NCBI GenBank assembly: GCA_021604005.1
Contig: BQIV01000016.1
Location: 34,115-98,114, forward strand
Reading direction: 5' to 3'
Source of the DNA: Nitrospirales bacterium
Lineage (GTDB): Bacteria > Nitrospirota > Nitrospiria > Nitrospirales > UBA8639
DNA: 64,000 nt
Shown here: positions 34,918-45,318 of the stretch, piece by piece
How the letters are laid out: the number at the start of each line of letters is the position of its first letter
How positions within the stretch are numbered: the stretch's first letter is position 1
Notes under the pieces: generated by a model
What the model was told of the DNA's origin: nothing
Seen by the model: the letters and a program-made list of their open reading frames with translations, nothing else
Database searches by the model: none
Made by a program: the position numbers and the translations under genes

Positions 34918-35931
34918 ATGAGTGAACGATTTCTTTCAACTCAGGCGCTTGAAGATGATCAGAGCCTTGAAGGCACACTACGTCCTCAGCGTCTACGTGA
35001 CTATATAGGCCAGCCACGCATGAAAGAGTCGCTGCGTGTGTGTATTGAAGCCGCCTCTCGACGGGGAGAAGCCCTCGATCATGCCATTTTTTATGGACCG
35101 CCTGGACTCGGGAAAACGACCATTTCCCATGTGATCGCCAATGAAATGGGGGGTACGATTCGTTCGACCTCCGGCTTGGTTCTTACGCATGCGGGTGATC
35201 TCGCTGCCATCTTAGCTAATCTCCAACCACGAGACGTCTTGTTTATTGATGAAATCCACCGATTGCCTCCTGCTGTCGAAGAGGCGCTCTATCCTGCCAT
35301 GGAAGACTTTCAAATTGATCTGGTCATTGGTCAGGGGCCATCCATGCGGACCATGAAACTCGATCTTCCTCCCTTTACACTTGTCGGTGCGACAACAAGG
35401 GCTGGTTCGCTGACTTCTCCACTCCGTGAGCGATTTGGGTTGGTCTATCGGCTCGACTTCTATTCACCGGAGGAATTGCAATTTATCGTCACACGAACTG
35501 CAGGACTTCTGGGTGTAGAGATTAAGCCCGAAGCAGCTGCGGAAATTGCCGGCCGGTCACGGGGAACGCCACGAATAGCCAATCGATTGATTAAGCGGGC
35601 ACGGGACTTTGCCGAGGTTGAGGCAGATGGTGTTTTGACTCAAGCCGTAGCACGAGATGCCTTGACGTGGTTGGGCATTGATGATGCCGGACTCGACGAA
35701 ATGGACCGGAAAATTCTCGTAACAATTCTCGAAAAATTTAAGGGCGGTCCAGTTGGAGTCGAAGCCATTGCCGCAGCCGTTCAAGAAGAAAAGGTGACCA
35801 TTGAAGATGTCTACGAACCGTTTCTTATCCAATCCGGATATCTTGATCGCACGGCTCGTGGACGACAAGTGACTGACCTGGCACGCAAGCATTTTGGAGA
35901 ATCTCCAGGCCTCTTTTCACATCTCAGTTGA
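34918..35931 (+). CDS. ruvB: Holliday junction branch migration helicase RuvB
   Basis: 337 aa, the normal RuvB length. The N-terminus [12 protein letters not shown] leads to Walker [10 protein letters not shown] and Walker [10 protein letters not shown]; sensor I lies in VGATTRAG and the arginine finger and sensor II regions follow ([11 protein letters not shown]). The C-terminal winged helix is present ([11 protein letters not shown] and [14 protein letters not shown]). It powers branch migration with RuvA, which is not in the window, so the ruvABC operon is split here. No strong Shine-Dalgarno was seen before the ATG. Confidence 0.97.
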   Translation: MSERFLSTQALEDDQSLEGTLRPQRLRDYIGQPRMKESLRVCIEAASRRGEALDHAIFYGPPGLGKTTISHVIANEMGGTIRSTSGLVLTHAGDLAAILANLQPRDVLFIDEIHRLPPAVEEALYPAMEDFQIDLVIGQGPSMRTMKLDLPPFTLVGATTRAGSLTSPLRERFGLVYRLDFYSPEELQFIVTRTAGLLGVEIKPEAAAEIAGRSRGTPRIANRLIKRARDFAEVEADGVLTQAVARDALTWLGIDDAGLDEMDRKILVTILEKFKGGPVGVEAIAAAVQEEKVTIEDVYEPFLIQSGYLDRTARGRQVTDLARKHFGESPGLFSHLS

Positions 35932-36024
35932 AACGTATCCTGTCCCTCCCTCTGGAACATTGCCCCTTCCATTCTAAAACGCGACCCTTGAGGAGCCCGG
36001 GGATGGTGTTCATACTTCAGAAGT

Positions 36025-38031
36025 TTACGTCGGTAATATCGTTTGTATGTCAGAAATAAGTGCGATGGCTTTATGTATTTGCTCCCGAGACCCGAGGAGC
36101 ACGAGGATATCGCCAGCTTCAAGAATGGTCTCGTTGGAGGGTTTGGATTGGGTGATGCCGTTTCGTGTCAGGGCGACAACGACGGTTCCCGTTTTTCGCT
36201 GTATGGCCGTTTGCAGGAGTGAGTGGCCTAGTGCCGGTGAGTCTTCCTCGACCCTCCAGGTCTCCACCTCCACATCGGCAAATCCTCCTTTTCGAAAACG
36301 ATGCGCCAACGCTGGCAGTTCTTCTCTCCGTAACAGGGCATAGCCTTCGCGTCGGATTTCTTCGGCTTTTTCAAAAATCATCGGCTTCGGAATTTTGTAA
36401 CACTGCAACACCAGTGTGAATATTTCTATAGACGTTTCAAACTCTTCAGGTATAACTTCATTGGCGCCTAAGTCATGGAGTTCCTCTAATTCTTTCAAGT
36501 ATCGGGTTCGGACGACAATATGGATGTGCGCGTTTAGTTCACGAGCCAGCTGGACCGTTCGCCGAACGCCAAATGGATCCGACGTTGCAATTACAATAGC
36601 GCGCGCCTGCTCGATTTGAACCTGTTTCAATACGGTTGGATTCGTCGCATCCCCATATTGAATGTGCACTCCAAGGTTTTTGGCGGCATGCACCAGGTCG
36701 GCTCCGATGTCCAGGACAAGATATGGAATTTCCATGTCTTGAAGGACTCGTGCCAAATTCCGACCATTCAGTCCGTAGCCCACAATGATGACATGGTCTT
36801 TAATTTTGAGTGGAGCTGAGGCGAGCACTCCAAGCTCCCTGCGTCCGAACCAATGATGGACTCGATGGAGTGCTTCTGCGCGTTTGGCGAGTTTCGGTGC
36901 CCATTGAATGAGAAACGGGGTAATGATCATCGAAAGGACACAGACCGAAAGAAAAATATTATACGTTTGTGCCTCAAGCAGATGAGCCTGTCTCCCTTCT
37001 TGTGCCAAAATGAATGCGAATTCTCCAACTTGTGCTAACGCGACACCGGTGAGAATTCCTGATCGTACTGGGGCGCCGGCTGCGAATGCTGCTCCGGCAG
37101 CGGTCAGGAACTTCCCAAGCAGCACCGCGAGGACTAATCCCAGGATGAGAGCTGGGTGCGAGGCAATGACTCGTAGATCAATCAGCATGCCAATCGAGAC
37201 AAAGAACAAACTATTGAAACTGTCTCGAAACGGAAGAACTTCGGCGAGTGCCTGATGGCTGTATTGAGACTCTGAAATCAGCAGCCCAGCTAAAAATGCG
37301 CCTAAGGCGAGCGAAAGACCAGTCAAGGACGTGAGCCAGGCGGTGCCCAATCCAAGGACAATGATGGTGAGCAAAAACAGTTCTCGGCTCCTGGTTCGGA
37401 CAATATGCTCTAATAAGTTCGGCGTGATGACTCGAGCGGCAACGACGATGAGTGTGACCACTAAGGCAGATTTTAATAAGATAAACACGATGGCGCTCAT
37501 GTCTCCTGTCTGGTCGTTCCCCAGCAGGGGGGTAATCAAGATCATGGGAACCACGGCCAAGTCTTGAAAAAGGAGAATGCCGATCGTTGAACGGCCATGA
37601 TGTGTATCCATTTCCCCACGTTCCCCCAACGCTTTGAGCACAATGGCCGTGCTGCTTAAAGACAAGAGGCTTCCCCAAAATATGGTTTCCTGAATCGAGA
37701 GTCCAAGGGCGATCCCTCCAATGGCCACGCACAGTAAGACTCCCATTATCTGGGCTGGACCACTGATGAAGAGTACGCGTCTGGAGGCTTTCAGTTGAGC
37801 GAGCGAAAACTCAATGCCAATGGTAAAGAGAAGGAGAATCACTCCAATTTCTGCCAGAACCGTAATCTGTTCGCGATCCGAAATTAAATTGAGTCCATAT
37901 GGACCTACGAGCGTTCCAGCAACAAGAAAGCCTGCAATGGAAGGTAGCCGGAGTTTTTGAAATAAAAATACGACGCCGATAGACACAGAGAAAATAATGA
38001 GGACATCTTGCAGGATGGAATGTTCAGGCAT
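36025..38031 (-). CDS. CPA2 family cation:proton antiporter with RCK domain (KefB/YbaL-like)
   Basis: 668 aa. The N-terminal 380 residues hold about 12 membrane segments of the Na+/H+ exchanger family (SIAGFLVAGTLVGPYGLN, LSSTAIVLKALGERG, LALGAFLAGLLISES). Then comes an RCK_N/TrkA-N Rossmann domain with GYGLNGRNLAR, at about 410-530, and a TrkA_C/RCK_C domain at about 580-660 (GDILVLLGSREQ). Such antiporters exchange K+ (or Na+) for protons and are gated by nucleotides. The start has no Shine-Dalgarno. It is alone, with ruvB convergent and a 46 bp palindrome upstream. Confidence 0.93.
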   Translation of the reverse strand: MPEHSILQDVLIIFSVSIGVVFLFQKLRLPSIAGFLVAGTLVGPYGLNLISDREQITVLAEIGVILLLFTIGIEFSLAQLKASRRVLFISGPAQIMGVLLCVAIGGIALGLSIQETIFWGSLLSLSSTAIVLKALGERGEMDTHHGRSTIGILLFQDLAVVPMILITPLLGNDQTGDMSAIVFILLKSALVVTLIVVAARVITPNLLEHIVRTRSRELFLLTIIVLGLGTAWLTSLTGLSLALGAFLAGLLISESQYSHQALAEVLPFRDSFNSLFFVSIGMLIDLRVIASHPALILGLVLAVLLGKFLTAAGAAFAAGAPVRSGILTGVALAQVGEFAFILAQEGRQAHLLEAQTYNIFLSVCVLSMIITPFLIQWAPKLAKRAEALHRVHHWFGRRELGVLASAPLKIKDHVIIVGYGLNGRNLARVLQDMEIPYLVLDIGADLVHAAKNLGVHIQYGDATNPTVLKQVQIEQARAIVIATSDPFGVRRTVQLARELNAHIHIVVRTRYLKELEELHDLGANEVIPEEFETSIEIFTLVLQCYKIPKPMIFEKAEEIRREGYALLRREELPALAHRFRKGGFADVEVETWRVEEDSPALGHSLLQTAIQRKTGTVVVALTRNGITQSKPSNETILEAGDILVLLGSREQIHKAIALISDIQTILPT

Positions 38032-38134
38032 AGATTATTCGCTTGTTGTCACGTCGTCGAGGAAGGTGTCGGAGATCGAGCTATCGCACAATACGGCCAT
38101 CGTTCTGCGTTTGCTATAGCACTGTGGCACGAAT

Positions 38135-38180
38135 GCTTAGGCGAATCCGGCATATACGTATATACCGAATTCGCCTAAGC
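38135..38180. repeat. 46 bp palindrome
   Basis: Two 23 bp arms meet at a central TATAC|GTATA with only two mismatched pairs, which become G-U wobbles in the minus-strand RNA. It lies 136 bp after leuD (minus) and upstream of the antiporter gene. It may end the leuCD transcript or be a REP-type element. No T-run is visible. Confidence 0.65.
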
Positions 38181-38315
38181 CACAAAAGGAGGCATTTCTC
38201 CTGCGTGAAGCGTATCCTATTCAGTTGCTAAAGAAAAGATCGAGAAACGTGTAATGAAACGTCAATGGCAACACAATCCTGAAGGAGATTTTGCTATTGG
38301 TGAGAAGCACTCGTG

Positions 38316-38936
38316 TTATGCCATATCTTGAAATAACCACGGTGCTTCTTTGAGGCGGCGGACTTCATATGCCTGTATCGCCTCTTGGCGTTGTAGCGTC
38401 AACCCTATGGCATCAAGGCCCTTCAGAAGGGAGTCTTTGCGAAAGGGATCAATGTTGAACGAGTAGCGATCGCCATCAGGCAAAATGACCTGCTGTTCAG
38501 GGAGGTCGACGGTTACGGAGTACGGCTTATGCCTGGCTTCACGATCAAACAGAGTTTGGACTTCTTGCGCGTTCAGCGTAACGGGTAAGATTCCATTTTG
38601 AAAACAGTTGTTATAAAAAATGTCCGCAAAACTTGGAGCAATGATGCAGCGAAATCCATAGTCCAGCAATGCCCACGGTGCATGCTCTCTGGAAGACCCA
38701 CAACCAAAGTTCTCACCCGTTAAGAGAATTGTCGCTTTCTGATACCGGGGTTGATTACTGAAAAACTCAGGGTCCGGCGTCCCGTCAGCGGTGCGTCGCC
38801 AATCAGCAAAGAGACCTTCTTTCAACCCTGTACGGTGAATGGTCTTGAGATATTGCTTGGGAATAATTTGGTCCGTGTCGACATTCAGTCGATTCAGTGG
38901 AGCTACTAAGCCGGTATGAGTGCTGAAAGGTTCCAT
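38316..38936 (-). CDS. leuD: 3-isopropylmalate dehydratase small subunit
   Basis: 206 aa from the ATG at 38936, where homologues start (MEPFSTHTGLVAPLN); a longer in-frame reading overlaps leuC and is rejected. Signatures include RLNVDTDQIIPKQYLKTI and the GENFGCGSSREHAPWAL swivel-domain motif. LeuC and LeuD together isomerise 2- to 3-isopropylmalate in leucine synthesis. No strong Shine-Dalgarno was seen. It lies 52 bp after leuC and is cotranscribed with it. Confidence 0.96.
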   Translation of the reverse strand: MEPFSTHTGLVAPLNRLNVDTDQIIPKQYLKTIHRTGLKEGLFADWRRTADGTPDPEFFSNQPRYQKATILLTGENFGCGSSREHAPWALLDYGFRCIIAPSFADIFYNNCFQNGILPVTLNAQEVQTLFDREARHKPYSVTVDLPEQQVILPDGDRYSFNIDPFRKDSLLKGLDAIGLTLQRQEAIQAYEVRRLKEAPWLFQDMA

Positions 38937-38988
38937 ACGTGAAACACCAGTCAGGAAAGTTAAAATTATGAATACTTCTACGTCAGAT

Positions 38989-40392
38989 TTATGCCCAGTG
39001 GCGGATATCGGCAAAGTGTCCTTCAATGGCAGCGACGGCTGCCATGGCAGGAGACACAAGGTGTGTGCGCGATCCTTTTCCCTGACGGCCCTCAAAATTT
39101 CGATTGCTTGTTGAGGCGCATCGTTCGCCAGGCTTGAGCACATCGGCATTCATGGCTAAGCACATGCTACAGCCGGCTTCTCGCCATTCAGCCCCCGCCT
39201 CTCGGAATATCTGGTCGAGCCCTTCTTCTTCAGCTTGTTTTTTGATGAGCCCCGATCCTGGCACTACCATGGCATGCACGCCGGAGGCGACTCGTTTGCC
39301 GGTAAAGTATTTAGCCGCGATTCGAAGATCTTCAATTCGTGAATTGGTACATGACCCAATGAAGACGCGGTTGATTGTAATATCCTGAATTGGCGTTCCT
39401 GGTTGTAGGTCCATATAGGTCAGAGCTTGTTCCGTGGCATTCCGAGTTTTTTCATCAGGGAAGTCTTTGGGGTCGGGGATTGTCCCATCGACTCCCGTTA
39501 CCATCCCTGGGTTGGTGCCCCAGGTGACTTGTGGGGCAATATCTTCGCCACGCATTTCAATCACTTGATCATAGCGAGCGTCCGGATCGGTTGTGAGATC
39601 TTGCCAGTGTTGTTTGGCTTGTTCAAGGAGGTGGTCTTTGGGCGACAGTGGCCGGCCTTGAACATAGGCGAGCGTCGTGTCGTCAGGGGCGACCAAGCCA
39701 GCTCGAGCTCCGCCCTCAATGGACATATTACAGAGGGTCATACGACCTTCCATCGAAAATGACCGTATTACAGAACCCGTGTACTCAATAACATGGCCCG
39801 TTCCGCCACCTATGCCAATTTTGCCAATGATGGCTAAGATGACGTCCTTCGGTGAGCAGAATTCAGAAAGTGTCCCATCTACACGAACTTCCATGGTCTT
39901 AGGTTTTTTTTGCACAAGACATTGTGTAGCTAAGACATGTTCGACCTCAGAGGTGCCGATGCCAAAGGCCAAGGCCCCGAATGCTCCATGAGTCGATGTA
40001 TGAGAATCGCCACAGACGATGGTCATGCCAGGTAACGTCAGTCCTTGTTCTGGTCCGATCACATGAACAATGCCTTGACGCACATCATTCATGTCGAACA
40101 AGGTAATCCCAAATTCACGGCAATTCTCAGACAACGTTTCAACTTGCTTGGCGCTCATGGGATCGACAATGCCCAGCCGACGATCCGTCGTGGGAATATT
40201 ATGATCGGGAACGGCGAGTGCGGCTGCCGGGCGCCGAGGTCGACGACCAGCCATTCTCAATCCCTCAAAGGCTTGGGGGGATGTCACTTCATGCACAAGG
40301 TGGCGATCAATGTACAATAAGGTTGTGCCATCAGTATCTTCTTGTACAACATGCTGATCCCAAATTTTTTGAAAAAGAGTTTTAGCTGACAT
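38989..40392 (-). CDS. leuC: 3-isopropylmalate dehydratase large subunit
   Basis: 467 aa aconitase-family enzyme from the ATG at 40392, chosen because AGGA is six bases upstream and homologues begin [16 protein letters not shown]. The 4Fe-4S ligands are visible in [10 protein letters not shown] and in [29 protein letters not shown] is the family signature. It isomerises isopropylmalate with LeuD in leucine biosynthesis. It is transcribed ahead of leuD and away from the mreB operon. Confidence 0.97.
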   Translation of the reverse strand: MSAKTLFQKIWDQHVVQEDTDGTTLLYIDRHLVHEVTSPQAFEGLRMAGRRPRRPAAALAVPDHNIPTTDRRLGIVDPMSAKQVETLSENCREFGITLFDMNDVRQGIVHVIGPEQGLTLPGMTIVCGDSHTSTHGAFGALAFGIGTSEVEHVLATQCLVQKKPKTMEVRVDGTLSEFCSPKDVILAIIGKIGIGGGTGHVIEYTGSVIRSFSMEGRMTLCNMSIEGGARAGLVAPDDTTLAYVQGRPLSPKDHLLEQAKQHWQDLTTDPDARYDQVIEMRGEDIAPQVTWGTNPGMVTGVDGTIPDPKDFPDEKTRNATEQALTYMDLQPGTPIQDITINRVFIGSCTNSRIEDLRIAAKYFTGKRVASGVHAMVVPGSGLIKKQAEEEGLDQIFREAGAEWREAGCSMCLAMNADVLKPGERCASTSNRNFEGRQGKGSRTHLVSPAMAAVAAIEGHFADIRHWA

Positions 40393-40927
40393 AAGCGATC
40401 CTAATGCATTGTGAATTTCGTGTGATTCTAATAACCCAATTTCCATATCGCTGGCAAGTAGGACGGTCTCATTCATGTGCGTGTGCCGAACCTGAGCCTA
40501 GACTGTATTTTCAAAGAAGGCCGTGAAACATTCTATCTTTGTCATAACTTATGGGATTTGTTATATTATCGGGGACGACCGAGTTCCGGCATATCGCCGG
40601 AGTTCTGCCAGGGCCTCCTATTGTGTTCAGAAGCCCATTCCGTTCACCAGTCTCATCCATCCTGGTAACTTGTTCACAGCTCCAAATTTCATAAATGGTT
40701 GATACTCCATCAATCGTAACTGTTGCGACTGAAGCGTGTATCGTATGATGCGAGGTAGTGCGTGTGTGGCATGTGAGTGGATGGCAAGTGTGTACGCCGA
40801 CGATGTACGAAGGACACGCCTGACAGAATAGTTCAGTGAAAACGGTGAGTAGCCACATCAAGATGCAGAGGCATGATGTTCGCGACGTACGTGCTCTGTA
40901 TGCGGAGAGTCAGAAGGAACGTTTCGC
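40393..40927. other. divergent intergenic region leuC/mreB
   Basis: About 535 bp between leuC and mreB with no convincing gene; short open frames lack ribosome-binding sites. It must hold the promoters of both operons. No leucine-rich leader peptide or T-box was recognised. Confidence 0.4.
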
Positions 40928-41971
40928 ATGGGAATCATAAGTAATTTTCTTAGTTTGTTATCAAGCGACATGGCGATTGACCTTGGTACGGCTTCAACGC
41001 TTATCTACATGAAGAACAAAGGGATTGTGTTAAATGAAGCCTCAGTCGTTGCGGTTGAAAGTCCAGGGAATACGGTGCTTGCGGTCGGTGAGGATGCGAG
41101 AAAAATGATTGGTCGAACGCCGGGCAACATTCTGGCGATTCGACCAATGCGGGAAGGCGTGATAGCAGACTTTGATATGACAGAGCAAATGCTTCGGTAT
41201 TTTATTCATAAAGTGCATAAGCGCAACACGCTTGTCCGTCCCCGTATTGTCATTGGCGTTCCTTCGCGTATCACGCAGGTTGAACAGAGAGCGGTCAAGG
41301 AATCGGCCGAGCTTGCAGGCGCTCGAGAGGTCTACCTGATTGAGGAGCCTGTGGCGGCGGCCATTGGAGCGGGGCTTCCAATTACGGAACCTTCTGGCAA
41401 TATGGTGGTAGATATTGGAGGCGGCACCACGGATATAGCGGTGATTTCGTTGGGAGGCATTGTGTACAGCGAGTCTGTTCGAGTCGCAGGAGATCAAATC
41501 GACTCGGCGATTATCAGTTACTTGAAACGAGAATATAGCCTCTTGATTGGTGATCACATGGCAGAACGCATAAAAATGGAAGTTGGATCCGCACACCCGT
41601 TTCCTGAAAAGAAGCAAATGGCCGTCAAGGGACGTGATTTAATTTCCGGGATACCGCGGACCATATTGATTAACGATACAGAAGTGCGAGACGCCTTACA
41701 GGATTCAATCGCCACGATTGTCGGCGCGATTCGGTTGGCGTTGGAGAATACGCCACCTGAACTTGCAGGTGATATCATCGATCGCGGGATTGTCTTAACG
41801 GGGGGAGGGTCGCTGTTGCAGGGGCTCGATGCCCGGCTGCGTGAAGAAACGGCATTACCAATTGTCACCGTTGACGACCCCCTCACGTCGGTCGTGTTTG
41901 GCGTGGGAAAGATTCTTGATGAGCTGGCTCTCCTGCGGAGCGTGTCGACCATGTCATCCGTCCAGCGTTGA
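40928..41971 (+). CDS. mreB: rod shape-determining actin-like protein MreB
   Basis: 347 aa actin homologue. It has the phosphate 1 motif DLGTASTLIYM, phosphate 2 DIGGGTTDIAVI and the adenosine motif TGGGSLLQGL. The family block GRTPGNILAIRPMREGVIAD is also present. It polymerises under the inner membrane and positions cell-wall synthesis. AGAAGGAA lies nine bases before the ATG. It is first in a tight plus-strand operon with mreC, mreD, mrdA and rodA. Confidence 0.97.
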   Translation: MGIISNFLSLLSSDMAIDLGTASTLIYMKNKGIVLNEASVVAVESPGNTVLAVGEDARKMIGRTPGNILAIRPMREGVIADFDMTEQMLRYFIHKVHKRNTLVRPRIVIGVPSRITQVEQRAVKESAELAGAREVYLIEEPVAAAIGAGLPITEPSGNMVVDIGGGTTDIAVISLGGIVYSESVRVAGDQIDSAIISYLKREYSLLIGDHMAERIKMEVGSAHPFPEKKQMAVKGRDLISGIPRTILINDTEVRDALQDSIATIVGAIRLALENTPPELAGDIIDRGIVLTGGGSLLQGLDARLREETALPIVTVDDPLTSVVFGVGKILDELALLRSVSTMSSVQR

Positions 41972-41986
41972 TAATAGAGAGCTACC

Positions 41987-42865
41987 ATGAGTAAGTCTGG
42001 CCTCACGGGCATCGTAAGCTCTGGAGTACGGCGAGTATTTTTGGTTATTCTCATCGCTGCGGTCCTCGTGATTCTGCTGTTGCCTCGACAAACTCAAGGG
42101 CTTCTCGATGGCATAAGCCATCCTGTTGCCGAGATTCTTGCCGTCCCAATCCAAGCGCTCTCCTCGCTAGATTTCAGCATTCGAGACACGTGGAATCATT
42201 ACCTGGCCCTACAGGGCGTGTATGAGCAGAATCTGCAACTTCAGGAAGAAATCGATCAACTCCACGCGAAGATGAGCCAACTGCAAGAACAACTGATTGT
42301 GTCGGAGCAATTGTCGGCTTTGTTGAACTTTCAAGAGGACGCGTTAATGGAAACGGTTGCGGCGCGCGTGATTGGGCGCAATGCGACGAATTGGTACCGG
42401 GCTATTATTATTGATAAGGGCAGCGAGGATGGCATCTCCAACGAAATGGGTGTGGTCGCAGCGACCGGGGTGGTTGGTCGTGTGGTAAACGTAAATCCTT
42501 CAACGGCAATCGTCCTGTTGTTAACCGACCCCAATATTGCCATTGCCGGGATGATTCAACGAAGTCGTGATGAAGGGATTGTACAGGGAACGACGCAAGG
42601 CTTGGTGCGCATGAAATATTTACCGCCTCTTTCTACCATTGAAATGGGGGATGTGGTCGTCACATCGGGGTTGACTGGAGATTATCCCAGGGGTCTTCCG
42701 ATTGGTCATATCCGGCAATTAGAAACGGGCGATGCCGAGTTATTTCAATCGGCTGACATTCAACCACTGGTGGATTTTTCTAAACTCGAAGGGGTTTTGG
42801 TCGTAACGTCATCAGGGCAATTACAGGACTCGGAACTCCTCCCCATGATTGTCCCATCGCGATAA
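41987..42865 (+). CDS. mreC: rod shape-determining protein MreC
   Basis: 292 aa. A single N-terminal membrane segment (VFLVILIAAVLVILLLP) is followed by a coiled coil at about residues 75-110 (EEIDQLHAKMSQLQEQLIV) and the beta-barrel region with ARVIGRNATNWYRAIIIDKGS and the GVVGRVVNV motif. It links MreB to the periplasmic wall machinery. It begins 15 bp after mreB and is 9 bp before mreD, with GAGAG upstream. Confidence 0.95.
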   Translation: MSKSGLTGIVSSGVRRVFLVILIAAVLVILLLPRQTQGLLDGISHPVAEILAVPIQALSSLDFSIRDTWNHYLALQGVYEQNLQLQEEIDQLHAKMSQLQEQLIVSEQLSALLNFQEDALMETVAARVIGRNATNWYRAIIIDKGSEDGISNEMGVVAATGVVGRVVNVNPSTAIVLLLTDPNIAIAGMIQRSRDEGIVQGTTQGLVRMKYLPPLSTIEMGDVVVTSGLTGDYPRGLPIGHIRQLETGDAELFQSADIQPLVDFSKLEGVLVVTSSGQLQDSELLPMIVPSR

Positions 42866-42874
42866 ACTGAGACG

Positions 42875-43381
42875 ATGTATAGTGTTTTTTACGTGAGTCT
42901 TCTTCTTGTTTTGGTGCCTATCCAAGTGACCGTGTTGGCTCGACTCAGTCCATGGGGGGTGCAGCCGGACTTGTGCTTGGTTGCGACGTGTCTGGTGGGA
43001 TTTCTTTTTGGGAAAAGCCGTGGGTTGGGATTAGGGGTGGGGGTAGGATTTATCCAGGATTTATTTTCAGGCGGAGCAGGTATGGTCAATCTCATTACTA
43101 AGGGGATCGCAGGACTGTGTTCCGGGATGTTCGCGAAGACCCTCTCGAATACCACTGCGCAAGCGATCTTTCTCCCGACCTTTCTCTTATCCTGTGCAAG
43201 CGGGGTCATTTCACTTATCTCGGCAAGACCGCATACTGATTGGCTGTTGTTGATTCAAGAGCTTCGAACGATTCTGTTACCACAAGGGCTCCTTGATGCC
43301 TTATTGGCGTTTGGCGTGTACTGGATGCTGAGTAAGTTAAATTGTGTTGACTCCGGAATAGACAGCTCCAGTTTTCGATAA
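42875..43381 (+). CDS. mreD: rod shape-determining protein MreD
   Basis: 168 aa integral membrane protein with about five hydrophobic segments, starting with SVFYVSLLLVLVPIQVTVLA, where homologues often have this layout. The FGKSRGLGLGVGVGFIQDL loop and the SGGAGMVNL segment fit the family. MreD assists MreC and penicillin-binding protein 2 in elongation. The GTG/ATG context is weak but the gene is tightly coupled to mreC, with 9 bp between them. Confidence 0.9.
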   Translation: MYSVFYVSLLLVLVPIQVTVLARLSPWGVQPDLCLVATCLVGFLFGKSRGLGLGVGVGFIQDLFSGGAGMVNLITKGIAGLCSGMFAKTLSNTTAQAIFLPTFLLSCASGVISLISARPHTDWLLLIQELRTILLPQGLLDALLAFGVYWMLSKLNCVDSGIDSSSFR

Positions 43382-43434
43382 CGAATTCGTATGGCAAGAT
43401 ACATTCATACACCTCAGTATGTAGGCAATCGGGT

Positions 43435-45318
43435 ATGTTAGAAAGCGATCAGCAAGCGAATGAATTAGTCGATATTCAAAGTCGATTGATACTGATCAAG
43501 GTCGGACTCCTCTTGCTGATCGCCTTACTGGGGCTTCGCCTGTGGCAACTACAGGTTCGCGATGGGCATGAGTACCAAGAAATGGCTAAAGATAATCGTA
43601 CCCGGTCAATTGTGTTAGAACCGGCCAGAGGGTTGTTGTATGATCGTCACGGTCAACTTCTGGCAAACAACGTTCCGAGTTTTAACCTCTATGTATCGCT
43701 GGAGGACGTCAACGATCGAGACGCACTGGTTTCCGAACTGACCACGCGTTTACATTTTTCCGAGAAAGACTTGCTTGCCAAATTCAAAGGAGCAAGGCGG
43801 AATGCGACGGTCAAAATTAAAGGTGGGCTATCATTGAAAGAAGCAGCCATTGTCGAATCGCATCGCCTGACGCTTCCCGGGACATTCATTCAACCTGAGT
43901 ATCAGCGAAAATATCCTATCGGAGGTTATGCGTCGCATGTGATTGGATATGTCGGTGAAATCTCCGAAGCGAAACTGAAAGAACAGGAATATCAAGGACT
44001 TCATCAAGGCAGTATGGTCGGGCAGTATGGAGTCGAACGTACCTATGACAAGGCGTTGAGAGGGGTTGCAGGTCGGGAACTTCTCGAGGTTGACGCCCTG
44101 GGTCATAAAAAGCAATCGATTTCCGTTCGAAAACCCAGTGCGGGTGATGATTTTTATCTCACACTTGATATTCGCCTGCAACGTCTGGCTGAGGATTTAT
44201 TGCATGACGAAGCCGGCGCTGTGGTCGCACTCGACCCGCGGGATGGAGAGGTCTTAGTTTTAGCCAGCCGGCCGAGCTTTGATCCGACCGCCATCTCTGG
44301 CGGACTCCCCTTTGCGGAATGGAAAGCCCTGCTCAATGACAAGAGACATCCTTTGACCAATCGTGCGATTCAGGGGCAGTATCCCCCAGGATCGACGTTC
44401 AAAATTGTGATGGCCGCGGCAGTCTTGGGTTCGCGAGCGGCTCTCGGCACCGATGAATTGATGTGCGCCGGGGGATTTAAATTTGGGCGACGGACCTATC
44501 GAGATTGGAAGCGAGGAGGCCACGGGGCCGTCGAGCTGGTCGACGCATTAGCCCAATCGTGTGATGTATATTTTTATAAGTTAGGCAATCGAATGGGCAT
44601 CGAGACCATTGCGTCCTATTCTCGGCAGTTTGGTCTTGGGCAAAAAACGGGGATTGATCTTCCGTCTGAACGCTCGGGTCTCGTTCCGTCCGCGGATTGG
44701 AAGCGACGAGTCAAAGGCGAACCTTGGTATCCGGGAGAAACGATTTCTGTCTCAATTGGGCAAGGGTTTATGACAGCGACGCCCATCCAAATGGCGCAGG
44801 TGGTTGCGGCAACAGCGATGAATGGACGTCTGGTCACTCCACGGTTAGTTCATGCGATTCGAAAGCGCGGGACAGGAACAATGGAAGCGGTGGAGCCATC
44901 GTCTAGCAGGCAAATTCCGATACCTCCGGCTGTCTTCACGCAAATTCGTGAAGGATTGGAGGCCGTGGTCACCAAAGGCACGGCCAAACGTTCTCAATCG
45001 TCTCTGGTTTCGATAGCCGGTAAAACGGGAACGGCCCAGGTTGTGGCCTTGCGATCGGGCCCGGAAAAAGATATTCCGAAAGAATTTCGAGACCATGCAT
45101 GGTTTGTAGCCTATGCCCCTGTGGATAGGCCGACCATTGTTGTCGTGGTTCTCGCCGAGCATATGGGACATGGAGGATCGGCTGCGGCTCCCATTGCGAA
45201 AGAGTTGATTGAAGCCCATGTCAAGTTTACCTCAGGCGGGGATCTTGATCAGGGGGAGCACGAAGAAACGTCGGAGTCCCTTCTGGAACATGGACCAGAG
45301 TTAGCAAACGATGAATAA
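43435..45318 (+). CDS. mrdA: penicillin-binding protein 2 (MrdA)
   Basis: 627 aa class B penicillin-binding protein. One N-terminal membrane helix (ILIKVGLLLLIALLGLRLW) is followed by the PBP dimer domain (RGLLYDRHGQLLANN) and a transpeptidase domain with the catalytic GSTFKI (SxxK), SCD and KTGTAQ motifs. It crosslinks peptidoglycan along the cell side wall with RodA and MreBCD. It ends with an acidic tail (DLDQGEHEETSE). Its stop overlaps rodA by 8 bp. Confidence 0.97.
   Translation: MLESDQQANELVDIQSRLILIKVGLLLLIALLGLRLWQLQVRDGHEYQEMAKDNRTRSIVLEPARGLLYDRHGQLLANNVPSFNLYVSLEDVNDRDALVSELTTRLHFSEKDLLAKFKGARRNATVKIKGGLSLKEAAIVESHRLTLPGTFIQPEYQRKYPIGGYASHVIGYVGEISEAKLKEQEYQGLHQGSMVGQYGVERTYDKALRGVAGRELLEVDALGHKKQSISVRKPSAGDDFYLTLDIRLQRLAEDLLHDEAGAVVALDPRDGEVLVLASRPSFDPTAISGGLPFAEWKALLNDKRHPLTNRAIQGQYPPGSTFKIVMAAAVLGSRAALGTDELMCAGGFKFGRRTYRDWKRGGHGAVELVDALAQSCDVYFYKLGNRMGIETIASYSRQFGLGQKTGIDLPSERSGLVPSADWKRRVKGEPWYPGETISVSIGQGFMTATPIQMAQVVAATAMNGRLVTPRLVHAIRKRGTGTMEAVEPSSSRQIPIPPAVFTQIREGLEAVVTKGTAKRSQSSLVSIAGKTGTAQVVALRSGPEKDIPKEFRDHAWFVAYAPVDRPTIVVVVLAEHMGHGGSAAAPIAKELIEAHVKFTSGGDLDQGEHEETSESLLEHGPELANDE

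Noticed and set aside
38937..39149. N-terminal extension of leuD overlapping leuC
   Set aside because: It would overlap the leuC 3' end and lacks homology to LeuD; the conserved start is at 38936.
40511..40861. 116-codon minus-strand frame in the leuC/mreB gap
   Set aside because: His/Thr-rich, no start signal, no motif; it crosses the promoter region of two operons.
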